Below, one piece after another: positions 17,933-26,747 of a stretch of DNA of 64,000 nucleotides. Numbering within the stretch: the stretch's first letter is position 1; every line of letters begins with the position of its first letter. Source of the DNA: JBMOLL01 sp049325415 (GTDB taxonomy: Bacteria; Bacteroidota; Bacteroidia; Bacteroidales; GCA-2748055); the NCBI GenBank assembly GCA_049325415.1, contig JBMOLL010000072.1, forward strand, positions 5,061 through 69,060, written 5' to 3'. The notes under the pieces are model-generated. The model saw only the letters and a list, made by a program, of their open reading frames with translations, was not told the DNA's origin and ran no database searches. The position numbers and the translations under genes are program-made.

Positions 17933-18633
17933 AGGCCTGAAAGCGTTTTCTGATACAGGGCCCTGAACCACTCCATCTGTTGCATGGGATTCATATCACT
18001 GTTATCCAGCACGATGGCATCATCAGCTTTACGGAGCGGACTGGCTTCACGCGACTGGTCAATCTCATCCCGCTGCAGGATATTCTGCCGTACGATCTCA
18101 AAATCGGTATAGCTTCCTTTTTCCGTGAGTTCAAGGTAACGGCGCATGGCCCTTACCTCCGGTGATGCAGTCATAAAGATCTTGATCTCCGCAGCGGGAA
18201 AAACCACGGTGCCAATATCCCGTCCATCCATCACTATCCCCTTTTCCTTTCCCATCTTCCGCTGCAGGTCGACCATGCGTTCCCTCACCTGCCTTACCGA
18301 ACTCACCAGGCTCACATAGCCTGAAACCTCCATGGAACGGATCTGTTCCTCCACCACTTTCCCGTCGAGGCAGGTTTCGCTGACCTTTTTCTCCGGGTTG
18401 TAGCAGAAACTGATATCGATGGTATGGGTCACCTCTATGATCTTTTCCATCGAAGGATTCTCGTTAACATTGAAGATCCCGGCCTCCAGGCAGGCCAGGG
18501 TGGCTGCCCGGTACATGGCTCCGCTGTCGACATACCTGTATTTGAGTTCTGCCGCGATGGCCCTGGCAAAAGTGCTTTTTCCACACGAAGAGTACCCGTC
18601 GATCGTAATGATCAGCTTTGGCTTATCTGCCAT
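17929..18633 (-). CDS. cmk: cytidylate kinase
   Basis: This enzyme phosphorylates CMP and dCMP. The 234-aa protein has the P-loop GYSSCGKSTFARAIA, the (R)YVDSGAMYRAATL substrate motif, the VMDGRDIGTVVFPAAEIKIF stretch, and the mobile lid RRYLELTEKGSYTDFE. It lies 40 bp after porQ and overlaps ispH by 4 bp. The cmk-porQ neighbourhood is typical of Bacteroidota. Confidence 0.95.
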   Translation of the reverse strand: MADKPKLIITIDGYSSCGKSTFARAIAAELKYRYVDSGAMYRAATLACLEAGIFNVNENPSMEKIIEVTHTIDISFCYNPEKKVSETCLDGKVVEEQIRSMEVSGYVSLVSSVRQVRERMVDLQRKMGKEKGIVMDGRDIGTVVFPAAEIKIFMTASPEVRAMRRYLELTEKGSYTDFEIVRQNILQRDEIDQSREASPLRKADDAIVLDNSDMNPMQQMEWFRALYQKTLSGL

Positions 18634-18673
18634 AGTTTTTCAGTCAAAATACAAAGGTAATCTTTTTGCCCTT

Positions 18674-19717
18674 TCACAGTCCTTTGCGGAACTCGGAAAG
18701 GTTGGTGGTAATGGAAAAGTGATTGGTACCGCCGGCAAGATGATAGGTGGCATGACCAAAGGCTACGTGAAACTTCGAAACCCGGAACCCGAAACCCCAT
18801 GAGAAACCGACCATCCCGTAACGGGCATCAGCCTTCAGTTCCTGCCTGCGACGGTAATTATAACCCAGGTCGACATGGAAGTTCTTCCCGGCAAGAAACT
18901 CGGCACCAAAAATAAAATGGCGCATCAGCTGGTCCCCGATGATATCAAATTTGCTTCTTTCGACAGGCTGGCCATCCAGGGAGATATTGCTTGAGCTCTC
19001 TTCCGGATAGGTCAGATCCCATTTCTGCAACTGCTGCAGGGTGACTGAAAAACGGAAGGGAGCATGCTCAAGTCTCTGAGAAAAACCCGCCTGGATCTCA
19101 AAGGGCACTTTCTCCCTCACACCGTCATAGGTCGTCAGCTGCATCCCAAGGTTTTTGATCACAATGGCCGCTGTGGTAAGGGTATGGGGATTATAGTACA
19201 CTGCTCCTATATCCATGGTGATTCCCAGAGACGTGTATTGTTCAAAAACGGAAAATACCGGTTTGACATTCACTCCTACAGTCAGAAAGGTGTCGATGAT
19301 GGCCCGGGATCCAATGAGGTTCAGTGCGTATTCGGAAGCTCTGAAGGACCCCTGGTAATAGCCGAATTCGTCGTAACGGGTGAATCTCCCGTAATCGACA
19401 TAATGCATCCCGGCGGCAAAGTTTCCTATCCCCTCTTTTTTAAAGGCATAGGAGGCATAACCGTAATTGATCCCTGCATAATAATCCACATAATTCAGGT
19501 TAAGGTTCTGATCCATGGATTCGTTGAGCAGGGCGGGATTATGAAAAACAAAATTCAGATCATTATCCTGGATGGCGATCACTGTTCCCCCCAGCGCGGC
19601 TACCCTGGCCGAGTTGGTCAGTTTGAGAAAATTGTAGGTAGTGCTGCCCGCGGTCTGTGCATGCAGGATTTCTCCGGGCAGAAGCAGGATAAGTGCTATG
19701 AAAAGTCGTTTAGCCAT
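18674..19717 (-). CDS. porQ: type IX secretion system protein PorQ
   Basis: PorQ is an outer-membrane beta-barrel protein of the type IX secretion system, thought to work with PorU, PorV and PorZ in attaching cargo. The 347-aa precursor has a signal peptide (residues 1-20, cleavage after HAQ) and the family start FLKLTNSARVAALGG, followed by NDLNFVFHNPALL. Strands of alternating aromatic residues run to the C-terminus (FGFRVSKFHVAFGHATYHL). Position next to cmk supports the call. No other type IX gene is in the window. A TTTG-N21-TAATTTAG promoter precedes it. Confidence 0.85.
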   Translation of the reverse strand: MAKRLFIALILLLPGEILHAQTAGSTTYNFLKLTNSARVAALGGTVIAIQDNDLNFVFHNPALLNESMDQNLNLNYVDYYAGINYGYASYAFKKEGIGNFAAGMHYVDYGRFTRYDEFGYYQGSFRASEYALNLIGSRAIIDTFLTVGVNVKPVFSVFEQYTSLGITMDIGAVYYNPHTLTTAAIVIKNLGMQLTTYDGVREKVPFEIQAGFSQRLEHAPFRFSVTLQQLQKWDLTYPEESSSNISLDGQPVERSKFDIIGDQLMRHFIFGAEFLAGKNFHVDLGYNYRRRQELKADARYGMVGFSWGFGFRVSKFHVAFGHATYHLAGGTNHFSITTNLSEFRKGL

Positions 19718-19781
19718 AGGGTCAGCATCGTTTCCGGTTCAGCGCTTTAAAGTTTTCGGGTACCGGATGCTATTTAAACGG

Positions 19782-19814
19782 CTAAATTAATCAATATAGT
19801 ACAGGGAGATCAAA
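19782..19814 (-). promoter_or_regulatory. promoter of the porQ-cmk-ispH operon
   Basis: On the minus strand TTTG (19811-19814) is followed after 21 bp by TAATTTAG (19782-19789), one mismatch from TAnnTTTG. It is about 65 bp upstream of porQ. Confidence 0.55.
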
Positions 19815-19832
19815 ATTGACCGTAAAAAGCTG

Positions 19833-20885
19833 TCAGGAAAGCGCTGCAATGATAAGCTCACCGGCTCTGCCGGCCCATTCCCTGAAAGTGTCGTTCGGCA
19901 TTGTTACTGTCAGGCCGGCCAGGGCTGGGTCAGGTGTTTCGGACCGGAGCCCGATTCCGGCACGTTCAAGATCAGCCGCATTGCAATGTTGTTCAAAATG
20001 GTTTTGCACCGGTACGGCAAGAACAGGGATACCCAGGTATCCGGCTTCTGCAACGGATTCAAAACCCGAAGTGGTGATCAGACAACGGCAACGGGCAAGC
20101 CGCTCCAGGAAAAGCTCCCTGTCGAGGGGATAAACCCTGATACCCGGGGGCGTCTTCCCGGGAATCCCCTCCCTTATAAAAACATCGGCTTCATACCCGG
20201 GCAGATTTGCTGCAGCTTCAGCAAACACTGCGGCCATACCTGGGTAAAGAAAATAAGCCAGGTCGCGGGTACCGGCTTCTCTCACCGTCCGGTAAATTTC
20301 TTCGGTCAGCAGGGGGGGGACTACCCGGATCCTGCCAGAAGGAGCAGCCGGGCGGAAAGAAAGTGCAAGAACAAGATCGGAGGATCTCATCACCAGCTTA
20401 TTGTGCCGGGCAAGCAGACGGCGCTGCATTGGAAAGCCGGGGGCCAGAATGGCATCGGGATGACTGTAATAAAAATGGTGGGCCACCGAGATCCTCCGGA
20501 TGGAAACGGGCAGACGCCTCATGGCCAGTGCACCATTGAGTTCGTAAAAATTGATAACCGTATCCGGCTTCAGGCTGAGGATCCTTTTGCGCAAGCGGCA
20601 AATTTCCGAAAGGTAAAGCGGGGCCAGCAGGATATTCCGGATGAAGGTCTCCAGCAGCCTGATCCCGGTTTTCCCGCTGTTTAAAATAAATCCCGGCGCG
20701 CGGTAATGATGAAGCCGTTCTCCAAATGTTTCCGTAAAATAGGAAGGAAGAGCAGCCTGCTGCATATGGCCTGCAAAGACTGCGATCAGCTCGCCTCCGT
20801 GCTTTTCCAACAAATCTTTCATGGCAAGGGCCTGGGTAAGATGGCCCCGGCCCTCTCCCTGTACAATAAAGAGGTAGCGTTTCAT
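19833..20885 (-). CDS. MJ1255/GT28-like glycosyltransferase
   Basis: The protein (350 aa from the ATG at 20885; a GTG precedes it) starts KRYLFIVQGEGRGHLTQALAM, the nucleotide-sugar-transferase start seen in the MJ1255 group and in MurG-like GT28 enzymes. The C-terminal donor-binding half has RCRCLITTSGFESVAEAGYL followed by IPVLAVPVQNHFEQ, the typical G-x-x-(S/T)-x-x-E pattern. No membrane segment is clear, so it should act at the cytoplasmic face. The acceptor is unknown. It stands alone between the porQ promoter and a YkgJ-like gene 39 bp upstream, with which it may be cotranscribed. Confidence 0.75.
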   Translation of the reverse strand: MKRYLFIVQGEGRGHLTQALAMKDLLEKHGGELIAVFAGHMQQAALPSYFTETFGERLHHYRAPGFILNSGKTGIRLLETFIRNILLAPLYLSEICRLRKRILSLKPDTVINFYELNGALAMRRLPVSIRRISVAHHFYYSHPDAILAPGFPMQRRLLARHNKLVMRSSDLVLALSFRPAAPSGRIRVVPPLLTEEIYRTVREAGTRDLAYFLYPGMAAVFAEAAANLPGYEADVFIREGIPGKTPPGIRVYPLDRELFLERLARCRCLITTSGFESVAEAGYLGIPVLAVPVQNHFEQHCNAADLERAGIGLRSETPDPALAGLTVTMPNDTFREWAGRAGELIIAALS

Positions 20886-20924
20886 CACCGGAAAGATACG
20901 ATACGCAACTGAACGGTCAAAATT

Positions 20925-21425
20925 TCACTTTTGCTTTCTCAGAACAGCCAGCACGTCAAACACTACAGGACAGGTAAAACTGTTCCTGTAAGTAAGGTCA
21001 AGGATCTGAACCATCTTCCGGCGGTCGGTGTGAGGATACTCCCTGCAGGCTTTGGGCCTGGCCTCATAAACGGAGCAGTAATTATCGGGCAGCAGGAAAG
21101 GACAGGGAGTCTCCCTGAAGACGTAATCACCATCAGCATCCAGCTCCAGGTATTTTTCGGTCAGGGCGGAAGGTTTCATCTTCAGGAAACGGGCAAGGCG
21201 CTCTACATCCCGGTCGTGGATGGCAGGACTGAGTGTTTTGCAGCAATTGGCACAGGACAGGCAATCGAAGGCCGACATTAGCTCATCGTGAACATCATGA
21301 AAGCGTTCATCCAGGTCTTTTGGAGGTCTCCTTTTCAGCCGGCTGATGAAGTCGCGGTTTGCCTCCGAAGCATCCGTGGCCTTTTTTTGAACGTTCAGAT
21401 GATTGGTGGCCTCCTGTTGTTCCAT
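20925..21425 (-). CDS. YkgJ-family cysteine-cluster protein
   Basis: This 166-aa cytoplasmic protein contains the YkgJ/UPF0153 signature: CLSCANCCKTLSPAI followed by CPFLLPDNYCSVYEARP and KACREYP. Eight cysteines in this order probably bind zinc or an Fe-S cluster. The biochemical role of the family is unknown. Its first 31 bp overlap the end of the EamA transporter gene; no later Met gives a full domain, so the overlap is likely real and the genes coupled. Confidence 0.8.
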   Translation of the reverse strand: MEQQEATNHLNVQKKATDASEANRDFISRLKRRPPKDLDERFHDVHDELMSAFDCLSCANCCKTLSPAIHDRDVERLARFLKMKPSALTEKYLELDADGDYVFRETPCPFLLPDNYCSVYEARPKACREYPHTDRRKMVQILDLTYRNSFTCPVVFDVLAVLRKQK

Positions 21426-22330
21426 AGTCTGAATCCGTTGCTTTTTTTCATCAGGGCCTCTCCCTGGGTCATGAACAGTCCGGCCAGGACCAGCACGATA
21501 CCGGCGATTTTCAGCAGCGGCATGGTTTCATCCAGCAGGAAGAAGGACAGGATGGCCACAAAAACCGGAATAAGGTTGGTGAAGATATTGGATTTGGTTG
21601 CGCCGATCTCCCTGATCCCAACCGTAAAGAGGATAAAGGCAAGGGATGATCCGAAAACGCCCAGAAACACCAGCGACCAGATACTGATGGCTGAAGCTTC
21701 CCTTAGTTGCAGCTGGGGAAGATCGATGATCAGGAACAGGGGCAGGAACAGCAACATCCCGATCAGACTCTGCCAGGCAGTAATGGTAATGGGATTATAG
21801 CTGCCGGTCAGCTTTTTTACCGTCATCGTGTATCCAACTGCCGAAAGTACGGCGAACAACATCAGCAGGATCCCTTTCAGACTGGCACCCTGAGAATCCC
21901 CGGTATTAAACACGACCATAATAACCCCCATAAAGGAAAGCAGTAGTCCTGCCATATTGAGCAGTGTCACTTTCTCTCGGTAAAAGAAATAGGCTGCAAC
22001 AGGAATAAACAGGGGGATGGTGGAGATGATGACCGAGGCCAACGTGGAGGAAACAAGGGTAAGTCCGAAGCTCTCCCCCAGAAAATAGAGAAAAGGCTCA
22101 AAGAATGCAAGCAGGATCAGCCACTTATAATCTTCCCTGCGGATAGGCTGGAGGCGTCTCATGATCCGCGCGAAGCTGAAGAGAAAGATAATGGCAACGA
22201 TCAGACGAAAGAAAATAATACTGATCGGGCGGAATGACTCATTCGCAAATTTGAATACCACAAAGGTAAAGCCCCAGAAGAGCATAGCCATAATAAGGCT
22301 GACGTAAACGCTACCCAGCGATTTTTTCAT
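21395..22330 (-). CDS. EamA-family (DMT) permease
   Basis: The 311-aa inner-membrane protein has ten hydrophobic helices in two EamA repeats. The first repeat begins MLFWGFTFVVFKFANESFRP and the second starts near GILLMLFAVLSAVGYTMTVKK. Such carriers export amino acids or other metabolites; the substrate cannot be predicted. Its 3' end overlaps the YkgJ-like gene. A second, unrelated EamA carrier lies at 39531-40430. Confidence 0.85.
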   Translation of the reverse strand: MKKSLGSVYVSLIMAMLFWGFTFVVFKFANESFRPISIIFFRLIVAIIFLFSFARIMRRLQPIRREDYKWLILLAFFEPFLYFLGESFGLTLVSSTLASVIISTIPLFIPVAAYFFYREKVTLLNMAGLLLSFMGVIMVVFNTGDSQGASLKGILLMLFAVLSAVGYTMTVKKLTGSYNPITITAWQSLIGMLLFLPLFLIIDLPQLQLREASAISIWSLVFLGVFGSSLAFILFTVGIREIGATKSNIFTNLIPVFVAILSFFLLDETMPLLKIAGIVLVLAGLFMTQGEALMKKSNGFRLWNNRRPPII

Positions 22331-22379
22331 TCCGGATTTTTATCGTTCAATCTGCAGTGATAATGGAGGGCGGGCCGGA

Positions 22380-23597
22380 TCAGGCAACCTTCAGTCGTTT
22401 GATATTGACCTTCTCCAGTTTTTCCCTGGCGTATTTTATTCCGATCGTGATTTCCTTTGTTTCGTCACTGGAAGGAAGCTCATACATGGCATCAATCATA
22501 ATGGCCTCACAGATGGAACGCAGCCCGCGTGCCCCCAGTTTGAACTCAATGGCCTTTTCAACGATGTAATCAAGTACCTTGGGGTCGTAGGACAACCTGA
22601 TGCCGTCCATTTCGAACAGCTTCTGATACTGCTTGGTAATGGCATTTTTGGGTTCAGTCAGGATCCTCCTCAGGGCACTCTGATCGAGCGGATCGAGATA
22701 GGTCAGCACAGGAAGCCTGCCGATGATTTCAGGTATCAGTCCGTACGCCTTCAGATCCATGGGGGCTACATACTGCAGAAGGTTTTCCTTATCGACTTTT
22801 TCTTTCTCCCTGCTGGCATTATACCCTACTACTTTCGTATTCAGTCGCTGGGCGATCTTCCTTTCGATCCCGTCGAAAGCACCACCGCAGATAAACAGAA
22901 TGTTTTTGGTATCAACCGGTATCATTTTCTGATCGGGATGCTTGCGTCCACCCTGTGGCGGCACGTTAACCACCGAACCTTCAAGGAGTTTCAGCAAGCC
23001 CTGCTGCACACCTTCACCCGATACGTCCCTGGTGATGGAAGGATTGTCGCTTTTCCTGGCGATCTTATCTATCTCATCGATAAAAACGATCCCCTTCTCC
23101 GCAGCTTCGACATTATAATCGGCGACCTGCAGGAGGCGGGTCAGGATGCTCTCGATATCCTCGCCCACATAGCCGGCTTCGGTGAGAACGGTGGCATCAA
23201 CAATTGTGAAAGGCACATGCAGTAGTTTGGCAATGGTACGTGCCAGGAGGGTCTTCCCGGTGCCGGTCTCCCCAACGAGGATGATGTTCGATTTCTCGAT
23301 CTCAACATCTTCTTTGCTTTCAGGCTGCATGAGCCTTTTGTAATGATTATAGACCGCGACGGCCAGGTATTTCTTGGCTTCATCCTGACCGATCACGTAC
23401 TGATCGAGGAAGTTCCGGATCTCAGCGGGTTTGAGCAGTTTGATCTGTCCGAGGTCAAATTCCCCGTGAACACCCAGTTCTTCCTGAACGATACTGTATG
23501 CCTGCTCGATACAGCGGTCGCAGATATGCCCGGAAATTCCGGCAATCAGGAGATTGGTGTCCTTTTTTTCTCTACCACAGAAGGAGCAGCGGTCCAT
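22380..23597 (-). CDS. clpX: ATP-dependent Clp protease ATP-binding subunit ClpX
   Basis: ClpX unfolds tagged proteins and feeds them into ClpP. The 405-aa protein has the N-terminal zinc-binding domain (CSFCGREKK ... ICDRCI), the AAA+ Walker A (VGETGTGKTLLARTIA), Walker B (IVFIDEIDKIA), the pore loop region (TEAGYVGEDIESI) and sensor residues. The IGF-type loop for ClpP docking is expected near residue 245 in KIAQRLN. It starts 2 bp after the clpP stop, so both are translated from one message with tig. Confidence 0.97.
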   Translation of the reverse strand: MDRCSFCGREKKDTNLLIAGISGHICDRCIEQAYSIVQEELGVHGEFDLGQIKLLKPAEIRNFLDQYVIGQDEAKKYLAVAVYNHYKRLMQPESKEDVEIEKSNIILVGETGTGKTLLARTIAKLLHVPFTIVDATVLTEAGYVGEDIESILTRLLQVADYNVEAAEKGIVFIDEIDKIARKSDNPSITRDVSGEGVQQGLLKLLEGSVVNVPPQGGRKHPDQKMIPVDTKNILFICGGAFDGIERKIAQRLNTKVVGYNASREKEKVDKENLLQYVAPMDLKAYGLIPEIIGRLPVLTYLDPLDQSALRRILTEPKNAITKQYQKLFEMDGIRLSYDPKVLDYIVEKAIEFKLGARGLRSICEAIMIDAMYELPSSDETKEITIGIKYAREKLEKVNIKRLKVA

Positions 23598-23599
23598 TT

Positions 23600-24292
23600 T
23601 TATTTGCTTTTTTTGGTTTTAAGATCCCGGAAAAGAACCTCATCGATCATGCCGTATTCTTTGGCTTCCTCGGCAGTCAGCCAGTAGTCACGATCCCCGT
23701 CCTTTTCTACCTTTTCATAGGGATTACCCGAATGATTGGCGATAATGGTGTAAAGTTCCTTCTTCATTTTGATGATCTCCCTGGTGGTGATCTCAATGTC
23801 GGAAGCCTGGCCCTGTGCACCACCCATGGGCTGATGGATCATCACCCGGGAATGCCTGAGCGCGGAACGTTTTCCGGGTGCACCGGCACAGAGAAGCACA
23901 GCACCCATGGAAGCGGCCATGCCAGTGCAGATCGTGGCCACATCGCAGGAGATATACTGCATGGTATCGTAAATGCCGAGGCCCGAATGCACATTTCCTC
24001 CCGGCGTATTGAAATACAACTGGATGTCCTTCCCGGGATCGGTCGAATCGAGGAAGAGCAGCTGTGCCTGAATGATATTGGCCACATAATCATCGATCGG
24101 TGCCCCGAGGAAAATGATCCGGTCCATCATCAGCCTCGAAAATACATCCATAGAGGCTACATTGAGCTGACGTTCCTCGATAATGGTCGGTGAAATGTAA
24201 TTATCGTAAACGGAGGTATAACTATCCAGTGTGATACTGCTTATACCTTTATGCTTGATCGCATATTTCCTGAACTCATCTTTCTGGTTCAT
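23600..24292 (-). CDS. clpP: ATP-dependent Clp protease proteolytic subunit ClpP
   Basis: This serine protease subunit forms the tetradecameric chamber used with ClpX. The 230-aa sequence shows the catalytic Ser in CTGMAASMGAVLL, the His in SRVMIHQPMGG, and the DRDYWLTAEEAKEYGMIDE end with the catalytic Asp region upstream. The N-terminus is about 30 residues longer than E. coli ClpP and is probably processed. It lies 15 bp after tig and 2 bp before clpX, giving the common tig-clpP-clpX order. Confidence 0.97.
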   Translation of the reverse strand: MNQKDEFRKYAIKHKGISSITLDSYTSVYDNYISPTIIEERQLNVASMDVFSRLMMDRIIFLGAPIDDYVANIIQAQLLFLDSTDPGKDIQLYFNTPGGNVHSGLGIYDTMQYISCDVATICTGMAASMGAVLLCAGAPGKRSALRHSRVMIHQPMGGAQGQASDIEITTREIIKMKKELYTIIANHSGNPYEKVEKDGDRDYWLTAEEAKEYGMIDEVLFRDLKTKKSK

Positions 24293-24307
24293 GGCTTTGG
24301 TTTTAAG

Positions 24308-25663
24308 TTATTTTGATTCAAAAAGCTTGCGGAATTTCTCCGTAGTCACTTCTTTATCGTCAATCTTGGCTGTTTTCCTGATAAAATCAAGAACTTTTTC
24401 TTCCATCCGGCGGTCGTAGATCCTTCTTGCTTCTTCGGGTTTTGCCAGCATGTCCTTGGCAAAATGCTCCAGGTATTCTTCGGGAATGTTTGAGATCCCG
24501 TACTGCCTGTATTGCGCAAGTGCCATGGCCTTCCCGGTTTCAAGAGCTTCCTCTTCGCTCACTTTCAGGTCCTGCTGCTGCATCAGGTGATCCTTGATGA
24601 GCTGCCAGCGGAAATCATCCTCAAAACCGCTGAATTCGGCTTCGATCTGCTCCCGGGTCAGCTTTTCGTTGGTTTCGAGCAGCCACCTTTTAAGAAATTC
24701 CACCGGTAGCTCCAATCCTGCTTTTTTAATCATGGCCTCACGGGCATCAATCAGGAAACGGTATTCGCTCTCCTGCTGGTAGCTCCGAGATATTTCTTCG
24801 GAGAGACGCTGATCAAATTCTTCCGCACTTTTTACCTCTCCTTCTCCATAAACCTTGTCGAAGAGCTCCTGGTTCACTTCAGCCTTCTCAAATTTCTTGA
24901 TTTCGGCGATTTTCATAATAAATGTTTCCCCGACAGAGGCCAGTTCCTCTTTTTTCACCTTCAGCAGCGATGACAGTTCGGAATCGCTGGGATAGGCTGC
25001 TTTTACATCGAACAGCACTTCATCACCAGCTTTCTTTCCCTTAAATAAAGCCTTTTGCTTGTCATCCTTCATCATATCGAGCGACATCGACACTTCATGC
25101 GACTTGATCCCGTCTTCCACAATTACACCGCCTTTATCTGCCTGGAAAAGGTCACCTTTGATCAGTTCATCTACACCGGCTTTCTCCACCGTGATGAAAT
25201 CACCAAACCTCCGCATGACAGAGTCGCGGTACTCATCAAGTTCCTTTTTCTCGACCTTGATGGTGTAATAGGGAACCTTGTCCTTTGAAGTGATATCCAA
25301 TTTGATTTCAGGGGCCAGTCCAAGGTCAAAAGCAAACTCGAACTCACGGTCATTATCAAAGTCAATTGCTTTCTGATCTTCCTTGTGAGCCAGGGGCTCA
25401 CCCAGGATCTTCACCTCCCCTTCGCGGAGAAATTTATACAGTGCATCGGATACTACTTTATTCACCTCGTCGACAAGAACGGGCTTATAATACATTTTCC
25501 TGATCAGGCCCATGGGGACCATACCGGGTCTGAACCCATCCACGCGAGCCTTCTTCTTATAATCCTTCAATACATTTTCAACAGCACCCTCGTAATCGGC
25601 TGGTTCAACCTTCATTCTCAGGACTGCATTCAGATTGTCGATGTTCTCTCTAGTTATATTCAT
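24308..25663 (-). CDS. tig: trigger factor
   Basis: Trigger factor is the ribosome-associated chaperone. The ATG at 25663 starts MNITRENIDNLNAVLRMKVEP; a TTG two codons upstream is less likely. The ribosome-docking signature GFRPGMVPMGLIRKMY is present near residue 45. The PPIase-like middle is divergent, and the C-terminal helical arms (about 270-440) are rich in Glu and Lys. The 451-aa length is usual for Bacteroidota. It heads the tig-clpP-clpX operon just downstream of tRNA-Leu. Confidence 0.93.
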   Translation of the reverse strand: MNITRENIDNLNAVLRMKVEPADYEGAVENVLKDYKKKARVDGFRPGMVPMGLIRKMYYKPVLVDEVNKVVSDALYKFLREGEVKILGEPLAHKEDQKAIDFDNDREFEFAFDLGLAPEIKLDITSKDKVPYYTIKVEKKELDEYRDSVMRRFGDFITVEKAGVDELIKGDLFQADKGGVIVEDGIKSHEVSMSLDMMKDDKQKALFKGKKAGDEVLFDVKAAYPSDSELSSLLKVKKEELASVGETFIMKIAEIKKFEKAEVNQELFDKVYGEGEVKSAEEFDQRLSEEISRSYQQESEYRFLIDAREAMIKKAGLELPVEFLKRWLLETNEKLTREQIEAEFSGFEDDFRWQLIKDHLMQQQDLKVSEEEALETGKAMALAQYRQYGISNIPEEYLEHFAKDMLAKPEEARRIYDRRMEEKVLDFIRKTAKIDDKEVTTEKFRKLFESK

Positions 25664-25694
25664 TTTCAAACAAATAAAATTACCAAAAATTATT

Positions 25695-25740
25695 AAAAAC
25701 CGCCAACGCCTCGCACATTCGCTGTGAAAGCCCGGCGGTT
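25695..25740 (-). terminator. possible terminator after tRNA-Leu
   Basis: On the minus strand AACCGCC and GGCGGTT form a 7-bp stem around a 29-nt structured loop, followed by T-rich sequence. It lies 16 bp after tRNA-Leu and 32 bp before tig. The long loop lowers confidence. Confidence 0.45.
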
Positions 25741-25755
25741 CCCATCAATTTTGTG

Positions 25756-25837
25756 TGCGGATAAAGGGACTCGAACCCCCACTCCTTACGGAACCAGATC
25801 CTAAGTCTGGCGCGTCTACCAATTCCGCCATATCCGC
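25756..25837 (-). tRNA. tRNA-Leu (UAG)
   Basis: A type II tRNA on the minus strand: acceptor GCGGATA with TATCCGC, discriminator A, anticodon stem CCAGA/TCTGG around loop CTTAGGA (anticodon TAG), a long variable arm, and a T arm with TTCGAGT. The CCA end is not encoded. Confidence 0.95.
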
Positions 25838-25967
25838 TCAAAAAAGGTCCGGCAAATTTATTGAAATTTTCCCAATTAATAAAAGAAATGCTTTCATTAT
25901 TAACATCCTTTAATGTGTTAAAAATGAAGGTTTTATAAGTGATGGGGTGAAAGGAGCGGGTTCGCTG

Positions 25968-26702
25968 CTATCTCCGGAGTTCGAAATTCTTGCCCAGATA
26001 GACTTTCCTTACCTGTTCATCTTCGGCAAGCTGAGTGGCTGTTCCTGATTTTAAAATAGTTCCCTCATACAGCAGGTAGGCCCGGTCGGTGATGGAGAGG
26101 GTCTCGTGTACGTTATGATCGGTGATAAGGATGCCGATATTCTTGTTGCGGAGGCTTGAAACAATTTCCTGGATATCTTCCACGGCTATGGGGTCAACCC
26201 CTGCAAAAGGTTCATCGAGCAGGATGAATTTTGGGCTGAGAGCGAGTGCCCTTGCAATCTCTGTTCTGCGCCTTTCTCCCCCCGAAAGCTGTATACCATA
26301 GCTTTTACGGATCCTTCGCAGGCCAAATTCATCGAGCAGCGATTCCAGCCGGTCCTTCTGCTCTGCGGGAGTAAAATGCGACAGTTCGAGTACGGCGCGT
26401 ATATTATCCTCAACGCTCAGTTTCCTGAAAACCGAAGCTTCCTGGGCCAGGTAGCCGATGCCCATTCTTGCCCGTTTATAGACCGGTTCACGGGTGATCT
26501 CGGTATCATCAAGGAAGATCGATCCCTCGTTGGGGGTGATCAGGCCGACGATCATGTAAAAGGAAGTGGTTTTGCCGGCACCGTTGGGGCCCAGCAAACC
26601 GACTATCTCGCCCTGTTCAACCGAAATGGAGACATGGTCGACCACTGTCCGGGTCCGGTAGCGTTTTACTAAACCGGAGGTATGTAATTTCATGTTTGCC
26701 AT
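25968..26702 (-). CDS. lptB: LPS export ABC transporter ATP-binding protein LptB
   Basis: LptB powers lipopolysaccharide extraction by LptFG. The 244-aa ATPase has Walker A (LLGPNGAGKTTSFYMIVGL), a Q-loop region, the signature LSGGERRRTEIARAL, Walker B (FILLDEPFAGVDPIAVEDI) and the switch His in LITDHNVHET. The phrase FAGVDP and the ending LGKNFELRR type are characteristic of LptB. The start may be the ATG at 26702 or the one at 26693. No other lpt gene is adjacent; tatC lies 45 bp upstream on the same strand. Confidence 0.92.
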   Translation of the reverse strand: MANMKLHTSGLVKRYRTRTVVDHVSISVEQGEIVGLLGPNGAGKTTSFYMIVGLITPNEGSIFLDDTEITREPVYKRARMGIGYLAQEASVFRKLSVEDNIRAVLELSHFTPAEQKDRLESLLDEFGLRRIRKSYGIQLSGGERRRTEIARALALSPKFILLDEPFAGVDPIAVEDIQEIVSSLRNKNIGILITDHNVHETLSITDRAYLLYEGTILKSGTATQLAEDEQVRKVYLGKNFELRR

Positions 26703-26747
26703 ATCAGTCTCTCATCATAAAATGATAACGGAGCTAAAGGGATAATA

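Noticed and set aside
17933..17971. GTG-initiated longer IspH
   Set aside because: It would overlap cmk by 43 bp and shift the first cluster Cys from position 12; the ATGA-coupled ATG is better.
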